A DNA stretch of 10,716 bases from an uncultured Bacteroidales bacterium. Its GTDB lineage: Bacteria > Bacteroidota > Bacteroidia > Bacteroidales > P3. Made by a program: the position numbers and the translations under genes. Shown piece after piece: positions 1 to 5,527 of the stretch (positions within the stretch are counted from its first letter, which is position 1; each line of letters starts with the position of its first letter). The notes under the pieces are model-generated. The model ran no database searches. It saw only the letters and a program-made list of their open reading frames with translations, and was not told the origin of the DNA. The stretch spans positions 1-10,716 of the forward strand of contig CAMWIS010000044.1 in NCBI GenBank assembly GCA_947174375.1. The letters are read 5' to 3'.

Positions 1-85
1 ACGTAAAGGCCACGAGCCCCGGCAAGAGGCTCTGCGGGAACGAAATCCAGCGCGCGTTGTCCAACCAATAACCGATCTTTTTCAT
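1..85 (-). CDS. N-terminal fragment of a possible UbiA/MenA-like prenyltransferase (cut by window edge)
   Basis: An ATG at 83-85 on the minus strand opens a frame that stays open for 28 codons to the left edge. It starts MKKIGYWLDNARW and continues with ISFPQSLLPGL. A charged start followed by an NAR-x3-PQS-x2-PG pattern resembles the first helix of UbiA-family prenyltransferases such as the 1,4-dihydroxy-2-naphthoate prenyltransferase of menaquinone synthesis, which in Bacteroidales often begin with a similar NAR...LPQS segment. That family is an integral membrane enzyme that attaches a polyprenyl chain to an aromatic ring. Only the first few percent of the protein is visible, so the assignment rests on motif memory. 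The aspartate-rich catalytic motifs of UbiA enzymes would lie outside the window. It is transcribed divergently from the ATPase gene at 261. I am moderately sure it is a gene and less sure of the family. Confidence 0.45.
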   Translation of the reverse strand, partial: MKKIGYWLDNARWISFPQSLLPGLVAFT

Positions 86-90
86 GTCTG

Positions 91-98
91 CAAAGTAA
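91..98 (-). promoter_or_regulatory. Possible -7 box for the leftward gene
   Basis: On the minus strand this reads TTACTTTG, one mismatch from the Bacteroidota -7 consensus TAnnTTTG. It ends only five bases before the ATG at 85, so the transcript would be leaderless or nearly so. No convincing -33 TTTG lies at the usual distance. Weak call. Confidence 0.3.
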
Positions 99-141
99 CG
101 TTTTTTTTGCGAGAGTATAAAGGGATGCCAAATTACCGATT

Positions 142-225
142 TTCCGAATTTTAAAGTATAACCATAATAAACATTCCAAAATTTAAAATAGAATAGTAAT
201 ATTTTTTCCAAATTTTAAAGTACAA
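142..225 (+). repeat. Three 20-bp direct repeats at exact 32-bp spacing (putative operator array)
   Basis: Copies start at 142, 174 and 206, all beginning TTCC and followed by an AT-rich core: TTCCGAATTTTAAAGTATAA, TTCCAAAATTTAAAATAGAA and TTCCAAATTTTAAAGTACAA. The first and third differ at two positions; the middle copy is more diverged. The 32-bp step is close to three helical turns, so equal faces of the sites would point the same way. The third copy overlaps the expected -33 region of the promoter for the ATPase gene at 261, which fits repression or autoregulation. The sites may also affect the divergent gene at 85. The repeat is directly visible; the operator role is inference. Apart from these repeats and the two promoter boxes, nothing else was recognised in the 86-260 gap. 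Confidence 0.6.
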
Positions 226-244
226 ATAATTTTCCGTATCTTTG
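213..244 (+). promoter_or_regulatory. Bacteroidota-type promoter of the DUF4143 ATPase gene
   Basis: TATCTTTG at 237-244 is a perfect match to the -7 consensus TAnnTTTG known from Bacteroides promoters. The -33 region, about 19-20 bases upstream, falls in TTTTAAAG (213-220), a poor match to TTTG that lies inside the third direct repeat. The predicted start of transcription would be within about ten bases of the ATG at 261, giving a very short leader. No Shine-Dalgarno sequence is present, as is usual in this phylum. Confidence 0.6.
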
Positions 245-260
245 CAAAAAGGATAAACAC

Positions 261-1538
261 ATGGATTTCAAAAAAATACTATCTGACCAACGGGAAGAAC
301 TTGACAACCTTGACTTATCAGCCCTTGTTCCCCGTATGGAAGAGCGGCAGATAAATCTCAAAAGCAAACTTGCACAGGTCATTATCGGCGTAAGACGAAG
401 CGGGAAATCGACGCTATGCCAGAAAGTGCTACTCGAAAGCGGTGTAAAGTTCGGTTACGTCAACTTTGACGATGAGAATTTCATCCATCTTACTCCTGAA
501 CAACTGAACGAGATTATCGAGACGCTTTACCGCCTGCACGGTCCTTTGGACTATCTCTTCTTTGACGAAATCCAAAACATCCACGAAGTATGGCCTCTGT
601 TTATCAATAGGCTTCTCCGCCAAGGCAAACACCTTATCATTACTGGAAGCAATGCCAATCTCCTCAGCGGCGAACTCGCCACCCATCTTACCGGCCGATA
701 CCATCAGATTGAGAATTTCCCATTCTCGTTCATGGAATACTGCAATTTACGCGGCGTGGATACCGGCTCTCATTCTTCACTTTCCAGAGGGCTACGACAG
801 AAAGCGTTGGATGAATACCTCGTCAAAGGCGGTATGCCGGAAATCGTCAATGAAACGGAATACGCCAGTTATATAAAGGGGCTTGTGGCGTCTATCGTGA
901 CAAAAGACATATGCAAACGTCACCATATCAGAAACGTGGAGGCCATACGGCAACTCGCCAACCTCGTATTGGACCTCTCCGGCCAAGAGATACAGACCAG
1001 CGAACTGGCCCGGAAAGTAGAGATGAGCCAACCTACCGTGGCCAATTACCTCCAATATCTGAAAGAAGCCTATCTAATCAGGGAAGTGCCGATATTCTCG
1101 TACAAGAATCTCGACCGGCAGAAACTCCGGAAATACTACGCCATCGATGTCGCTTTCATGTCCAACCATGATTATGCCTTCGGTTCCCCTAACTTCGGAT
1201 GGCGTTTGGAAACCGTTGTCGCGCTTGAACTCATGCGGCGTATCAATCCTGAATCCGACCGGCTGTTCTATCTCAAGAAACACAAGAATTTTGAAGTGGA
1301 TTTCGTGGTGGTAAAAAGCAGCCGCATCGATGAACTGATACAGGTGACTTATGATTTTTCCAATCCGTCACTCAAACTGCGTAACCGCGAACTAATGGGG
1401 CTTGTAAAAGGCGCTGAAGCCGTTGGATGCGATAACCTTACGCTCATCATCATGGAGGGTAGCCCAAGCGTAGAAACCATCCAAAACAAGAAAATCAATA
1501 TCGTAAAAGCGGCCGACTGGCTGTTAAAGTTGGATTAA
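261..1538 (+). CDS. AAA_14/DUF4143 family ATP-binding protein
   Basis: This 425-residue protein has an N-terminal P-loop ATPase and a C-terminal DUF4143 region, the usual length and order for the family. Visible motifs are Walker A GVRRSGKST (43-51), Walker B YLFFDEIQ (98-105) and a sensor-1-like ITGSNA (127-132), followed by LTGRY (143-147). A winged-helix segment lies at about 226-275 (SELARKVEMSQPTVANYL). The C-terminal part resembles a PD-(D/E)XK nuclease fold: EVDFVV (345-350), then ELIQVTYD (358-365). The lysine of the usual E-x-K is absent (QVT), so nuclease activity is doubtful. The biological role of these ATPases is not established; they are common in many copies in Bacteroidota. 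The ATG at 261 follows a good promoter. The gene stands alone, diverges from the left gene and converges on the LRR gene at 1679. Its winged helix could in principle read the repeats upstream, which is inference. Confidence 0.93.
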   Translation: MDFKKILSDQREELDNLDLSALVPRMEERQINLKSKLAQVIIGVRRSGKSTLCQKVLLESGVKFGYVNFDDENFIHLTPEQLNEIIETLYRLHGPLDYLFFDEIQNIHEVWPLFINRLLRQGKHLIITGSNANLLSGELATHLTGRYHQIENFPFSFMEYCNLRGVDTGSHSSLSRGLRQKALDEYLVKGGMPEIVNETEYASYIKGLVASIVTKDICKRHHIRNVEAIRQLANLVLDLSGQEIQTSELARKVEMSQPTVANYLQYLKEAYLIREVPIFSYKNLDRQKLRKYYAIDVAFMSNHDYAFGSPNFGWRLETVVALELMRRINPESDRLFYLKKHKNFEVDFVVVKSSRIDELIQVTYDFSNPSLKLRNRELMGLVKGAEAVGCDNLTLIIMEGSPSVETIQNKKINIVKAADWLLKLD

Positions 1539-1552
1539 CATATAAACGCAAA

Positions 1553-1576
1553 ACGGCGGCTCCGAAGAACCGCCGT
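1553..1576. terminator. Hairpin between converging genes, possible terminator
   Basis: ACGGCGG (1553-1559) pairs with CCGCCGT (1570-1576). A further TC/GA pair after one mismatch leaves a CGAA loop. Read on the minus strand, the stem is followed by a T-rich tail (TTTGCGTTTATATG), so it best fits the end of the leftward operon. It lies 15 bases past the ATPase stop codon, so it may serve both directions, though the plus side has no T-run. The rest of 1539-1678 is G+C-rich and holds no gene I can recognise. Confidence 0.45.
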
Positions 1577-1678
1577 CCGCTTGCGCCCGCAAATTAACCC
1601 ATAACTTCACAGACGCGCGACGCAGCGGGCAAACGCATCGCGTATCCGGCCCCGGCACTGTGCCGAGGCGAAGCGCTG

Positions 1679-1864
1679 TTACCGTACAATGATTTTGCAA
1701 CGGCGGCCGTCGGCCACCACGCGCAACACATATATACCCGTGCGCGGCAGGGTAATGGCGCATTCGCGGCCACGATACACACGCTGGCCCACAGCAGTAA
1801 AGGCCTCCACTTCGCCGAGGCCGTCGGTCAGATAGACCGTGTGGCCCTGCACGTAGGCGAAGGG
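1679..1864 (-). repeat. Sorting-domain DNA repeat, copy 3 (C-terminus of the LRR protein)
   Basis: This encodes the last 61 residues plus stop. By direct comparison 49 of 61 residues match the copy at 7231-7416. The features fit a T9SS type A C-terminal domain: GEVEAFTA, GQRVY, LP-x2-GIYV, then DGRRCKIIVR. DNA similarity continues a little upstream into the linker (to about 1912). Confidence 0.75.
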
Positions 1865-4800
1865 CACGACGGCTAAGGCCGCTTCGTTGGCCGAGGGCTC
1901 GGAGGGCGTACCGGGTTTGTCGGGATCGTCATCGTCATCGCCCGGCCGGCTGGGTTTGTCGGGATCGTCATCGTCATCGCCCGGCCTGTTGGGTTTGTCG
2001 GGATCATCGGGGTCGTCGGGAACGACCGAAGCGGGTTTTACCGTAATGTCGTAGAATACCTTGACGGTATCCTCGATGAAGACTTGCTCATAGCCGTCTT
2101 CCGTACTGATCCACTCTCTGCGCGTGCTCTTGACCGAATCGTTTGTCAAAAGCACCCGGTAGGTACCGGCCTTCTTAAACTGCAGTTTGCCGCTCTTAAA
2201 CGTGTAATCCGAGCTCGAAACCGTGCCGAAATCCACATCCGTCGCCATGCCCTTGAACTGCATTTCCGACTTCAGGTCCAACGTCTGTTCCAATTCGAGC
2301 GTTACCGGAATGCGCTGCGGCGTGCATATCATAAGTTCTAAAGACCGGGCATCCGCCTGGATACCGGCAATCGCCGACAACGGCATCCGGTTATCGTTGC
2401 AATACAGATAATTCAGTCCCTTATTCTTTGAAACGTCCAAGGTCGTCAAATCATTATAACCGCAATACAACGACACCAGGTTCTCAAAATACTGCAGGCC
2501 ATCCAAACGCTTGATGCCGCGCGACCAATTTTCAGAGCCCCGTACATCGATTTCACCTACCAAAATCCGTTCGTATTCGCCGAGCGAATCATTGCCGTCC
2601 TTGTCAAAGCCCGCCAAATAGGCGCGGAAGATGTCGTCCGGGAAGAACTCGGCCGTCAACGGGATTTGTACATCATCTTCCTTAGCGGCAATTAACATAA
2701 ACTGCTCCACTCTATCATCCCATCCTATCTCGTAGTTGTAGTAAACAACGTTCATCCCGAAAATCAAGTGCGTTTCGTCGTCTTCATCCAAAATACCGCC
2801 GTTCACAGACGTGATTTTGGTTACGTCCATACCCGGCAGCGTGGATAAATCGTAAGCGTTCCGCTCGTCCAGCGTCACTTCGAGGGTATTGCCGGAACAA
2901 TGGACGTACTGTAAGGCATTCAGCATACACAAATCAAGGGAAGTCAAACGATTGTACCCGCATTCAAAATGCGTCAACGCCACATTTGCCGACACGTCCA
3001 ACGACGTCAATCGGTTATCACTGCAATACAAAAGTGTCAACGCCTCATTCTTTGACACGTCCAAGGACGGCAACCGATTGTGGTGACAAGACAAATTCTC
3101 CAAAGCCGTGTTTTGGGCCACATCCAACGCGGCCAACTGATTATAGGAGCAGTTCAAATGCGTCAAGGCCGTGTTGTTCTTCACATCCAACGACGACAAC
3201 TGATTATCGGAGCAGTCCAAATACGTCAAGGCCGTATTGTTCTTCACATCCAACGCGGTCAACTGATTATTGGAGCAGTCCAATCTCGTCAAGGCCGTGT
3301 TGTTCTTCACATCCAACGACGACAACTGATTATGGAAGCAAGACAAAGACGTCAAATCCGTATTTTTCGTCACATTCAACGCGGTCAACCGATTATTGGA
3401 GCAACTCAAAAACGTCAAGGCCGTGCTGTTAGCCACATCCAACGCGGTCAACTGATTATTGGAGCAGTCCAAACCCGTCAAGGCCGTGTTGTTCTTCACA
3501 TCCAACGACGACAACTGATTATCGGAGCAATACAAATGCGTCAAATCCGTATTGTTCGTCACATCCAACGCGGTCAACTGATTACTGAAGCAAGCCAAAT
3601 ACGTCAAGGCCGTATTGTTCGACAAATCCAATGCGGTCAACTGATTATTGGAGCAGCTCAAAGTGGTCAAAAGCGGACAGGCACTCACATCCAACGACGA
3701 CACCGCCCGGTTATTCAAACCCAATTCAAGGACCACGCAATGTGAGGTGGCGCCATAAACCTTGACTTCGTAGTCGCCGGCCCGTTCATAGACATGCGAG
3801 GGGTCACGATACTGCCAGCCGTTTATGAGTGCGTCCAAAGTTACCTCCGTCTCCTCGCCATCGCCCCACTGCACCCAAAAGGTCGAATCGCCCGACAGGG
3901 CCAAAGAGCAATCATAAGATTTGCCGGCCTCCGCCGTCCAAACCCAACGCACGGTATCCGATACCTTCGGCCAAACGGAAAGATAGCAATTTATATATAC
4001 AGTATCATCCCCTTGTTTCACGGCCGGATTGTACATGGGAACGGTATAGGAGCCGGGGCGTTTGATTTGCAAACGGCCTCTCGAAAACGCATAGCCGGAC
4101 GCCGGTAACTCACTGAAATCGAATACGGTCTTTTCCTCTTTATACGTTTGGTATCCAGACAAATCCACCACGTCGTTGACGGCCAGTTGCTCCGATATGA
4201 CCTGGGGAGATATCGTGATTTCCCCTTGCAATTTTGACAGCGTATCCAAGGAAGCCCAGCCCAACCGGTTGTAGTTGGCCTCAAAAATTTTAAATGCTGT
4301 GTGCTGGCCGATGTTCAACGAGTTCAACAGATTCAAACTGCAAGACACAACCTCCAACGCCTCATTCGCCGATATATCCAACGCGGTCAGCTGATTGCCC
4401 CAGCAATACAAGCCCGTAAGCGCCGTATTGGGGCTTACATCCAAATCCGTCAACCGATTGACGGAACATTCAAAAACATCCAAAGCCGTATTTTGGCTTA
4501 CATCCAAGGTTTCCAACTGATTGTTAGCACAGAGCAACCACAGCAAGGCGGTGTTCCGCGTTACGTCCAAAGACGTCAGGTTATTGTTATAACAATACAG
4601 ATAGGTCATGGCGGTGTTCTGCGTCACGTCCAAAGATGACAAATTACAATAATGGCAAAACAGTTCCTCCAGGGCCGCATTTTGACTCACGTCCAACGTA
4701 CCCAACCGGTTGCCGTAACAATTCAAATACTTCAACGACGGATTGGAGCGGACATCGAGACTTGTAGCCAAGGTTGCCCCCTCTTCATAATTACTGTAAC

Positions 4801-5302
4801 GGTTCGTATTTACGCCGATAATATGCAAATCCGTCGATGTTGTATAGGCAATAACTTCATAATCCCCTTTCTCTGCATAGGCATGGCGGAATGACCCCCA
4901 ATCTTCCTTACCTTCCTCATTCTTGGTGACCGAGCAGGAGGACTGTTCACCGTCGCCCCACTCAATGACCCCGGTCGCGTTTTCATCTCCTGACAAAAAC
5001 AACACAAAAGGATATTCCGCAGTTAGGTCAGCGGGCGACCACGAAACCGTCAAACGCACCGTATCGCACTGCGCGGACTTGCTCGCCAGCCGGTAGGGCG
5101 CGGCCTTTACCGCCGGCCGCTGAGCCACCGCCGGTTGCTGAGCGGCAGCCACAACCGAAGCCGAAGCCTCTACCGTCATATTATCCCACACGCTGCGCGA
5201 CAGAACCGCCTGCACCTGCGCTTCCGAGCCCGACACGCCGAGCCCGCACATAAACGACAGCCCCAACAGCCATCGCCAACGTAAATTCAAATTTTTCATC
5301 AT
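1679..5302 (-). CDS. Secreted T9SS-type protein with PKD-like domains and two cysteine-ladder LRR arrays
   Basis: A complete 1207-residue protein and the last gene of the operon, 39 bp after its neighbour. Layout: signal peptide 1-28 (cut probably after SEA); PKD-like domain about 79-155 (WGDG, then HAYAEKGDYEV); LRR block 1 at 181-345, eight 21-residue repeats; a post-LRR module 347-445; second PKD-like domain 448-520 (WGDG, HVYERAGDYEV); LRR block 2 at 535-809, thirteen repeats in register; an EF-hand-like loop at 900-911; two degenerate LRRs around 941-972; another post-LRR module to about 1087; an Asp/Pro linker 1094-1137 with a 13-residue repeat; a T9SS type-A-like sorting domain 1147-1207 ending CKIIVR. 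The repeats resemble the cysteine-ladder LRRs of Listeria internalin J. It is probably exported through Sec and T9SS and acts as a surface binding protein; the ligand is unknown. ATG is doubled at 5302 and 5299, so the start is uncertain by one codon. Confidence 0.95.
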   Translation of the reverse strand: MMKNLNLRWRWLLGLSFMCGLGVSGSEAQVQAVLSRSVWDNMTVEASASVVAAAQQPAVAQRPAVKAAPYRLASKSAQCDTVRLTVSWSPADLTAEYPFVLFLSGDENATGVIEWGDGEQSSCSVTKNEEGKEDWGSFRHAYAEKGDYEVIAYTTSTDLHIIGVNTNRYSNYEEGATLATSLDVRSNPSLKYLNCYGNRLGTLDVSQNAALEELFCHYCNLSSLDVTQNTAMTYLYCYNNNLTSLDVTRNTALLWLLCANNQLETLDVSQNTALDVFECSVNRLTDLDVSPNTALTGLYCWGNQLTALDISANEALEVVSCSLNLLNSLNIGQHTAFKIFEANYNRLGWASLDTLSKLQGEITISPQVISEQLAVNDVVDLSGYQTYKEEKTVFDFSELPASGYAFSRGRLQIKRPGSYTVPMYNPAVKQGDDTVYINCYLSVWPKVSDTVRWVWTAEAGKSYDCSLALSGDSTFWVQWGDGEETEVTLDALINGWQYRDPSHVYERAGDYEVKVYGATSHCVVLELGLNNRAVSSLDVSACPLLTTLSCSNNQLTALDLSNNTALTYLACFSNQLTALDVTNNTDLTHLYCSDNQLSSLDVKNNTALTGLDCSNNQLTALDVANSTALTFLSCSNNRLTALNVTKNTDLTSLSCFHNQLSSLDVKNNTALTRLDCSNNQLTALDVKNNTALTYLDCSDNQLSSLDVKNNTALTHLNCSYNQLAALDVAQNTALENLSCHHNRLPSLDVSKNEALTLLYCSDNRLTSLDVSANVALTHFECGYNRLTSLDLCMLNALQYVHCSGNTLEVTLDERNAYDLSTLPGMDVTKITSVNGGILDEDDETHLIFGMNVVYYNYEIGWDDRVEQFMLIAAKEDDVQIPLTAEFFPDDIFRAYLAGFDKDGNDSLGEYERILVGEIDVRGSENWSRGIKRLDGLQYFENLVSLYCGYNDLTTLDVSKNKGLNYLYCNDNRMPLSAIAGIQADARSLELMICTPQRIPVTLELEQTLDLKSEMQFKGMATDVDFGTVSSSDYTFKSGKLQFKKAGTYRVLLTNDSVKSTRREWISTEDGYEQVFIEDTVKVFYDITVKPASVVPDDPDDPDKPNRPGDDDDDPDKPSRPGDDDDDPDKPGTPSEPSANEAALAVVPFAYVQGHTVYLTDGLGEVEAFTAVGQRVYRGRECAITLPRTGIYVLRVVADGRRCKIIVR
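1913..1990 (-). repeat. Two 39-bp tandem repeats encoding an Asp/Pro linker
   Basis: Units 1913-1951 and 1952-1990 are nearly identical, and a third partial unit starts at 1991. Each encodes 13 residues of the type DDDDDPDKPSRPG. The linker separates the last folded module from the sorting domain. The unit is in frame, so gain or loss by slippage would change spacer length without breaking the gene. Confidence 0.85.
2876..3700 (-). repeat. 63-bp LRR tandem array, block 2 (13 units)
   Basis: Residues 535-809 repeat every 21 residues without a break. The leucine of each LDV triplet falls at 537, 558, 579 and so on to 789, and a cysteine falls at 550, 571, 592 and so on to 802, all thirteen in register. 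The consensus is TALDVKNNTALTxLDCSNNQL. Units in the middle are the most alike in DNA and the outer units diverge, a usual pattern for arrays that grow from within. Confidence 0.95.
3245..3622 (-). repeat. 189-bp higher-order tandem duplication inside LRR block 2
   Basis: The segment 3245-3433 matches 3434-3622 at a 189-bp offset, with about 19 differences by eye (roughly 90% identity). Each contains three LRR units of distinct types in the same order. This points to duplication of a three-repeat cassette and not only single-unit growth. Confidence 0.7.
4268..4762 (-). repeat. 63-bp LRR tandem array, block 1 (8 units)
   Basis: Residues 181-345 contain eight 21-residue repeats, with LDV-type leucines at 182, 203, 224, 245, 266, 287, 308 and 329. 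The ladder cysteines are at 195, 216, 237, 258, 279, 300 and 321, and the last unit has lost its cysteine. The units are more diverged in DNA than those of block 2, suggesting an older array. Confidence 0.93.
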
Positions 5303-5341
5303 TTTTACTCTTTATATGATTACTATTAGTTCCTTTTCAAA

Positions 5342-5527
5342 CTATCTGACCACTATTTTGCAACGACGGCCGTCGGCCGCGACGTGCAGTATATACACTC
5401 CGGCATGCGGCAACGTAAAGGCGCGGTCGAAGCCCTTATATACACGCTGTCCCATAGCCGTAAACGCCTCCACTTCGCCGAGGCCGCCACAGAGATAAAC
5501 CGTATTCCCCTGCACGTAGGCGAAGGG
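5342..5527 (-). repeat. Sorting-domain DNA repeat, copy 2
   Basis: Final 61 codons plus stop of the PKD/FGE-like protein. 52 of 61 residues match the copy at 7231-7416, and long DNA stretches are identical, including the segment coding for GLGEVEAFTA and the upstream DPTANEA. It ends CKIVVR. Confidence 0.75.

Noticed and set aside
142..225. Small CRISPR array
   Set aside because: The repeats are AT-rich and imperfect, number only three, leave 12-bp gaps, and lie in a promoter region with no cas genes.
1653..1665. CGGCAC-T-GTGCCG palindrome as the operon terminator
   Set aside because: The spacer is too short for the full stem, and no T-run follows on either strand. The hairpin at 1553-1576 is the better candidate.
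3080..3745. Long open frame on the plus strand across LRR block 2
   Set aside because: It is the antisense of the 63-bp coding repeats, whose period is a multiple of three, so a stop-free antisense frame repeats too. Its product is a low-complexity repeat without known motifs.
5233..5302. Lipoprotein signal in the LRR protein (SFMC)
   Set aside because: The residue before the cysteine is methionine, which does not fit a lipobox, and a plain signal peptidase site (SEA) follows.
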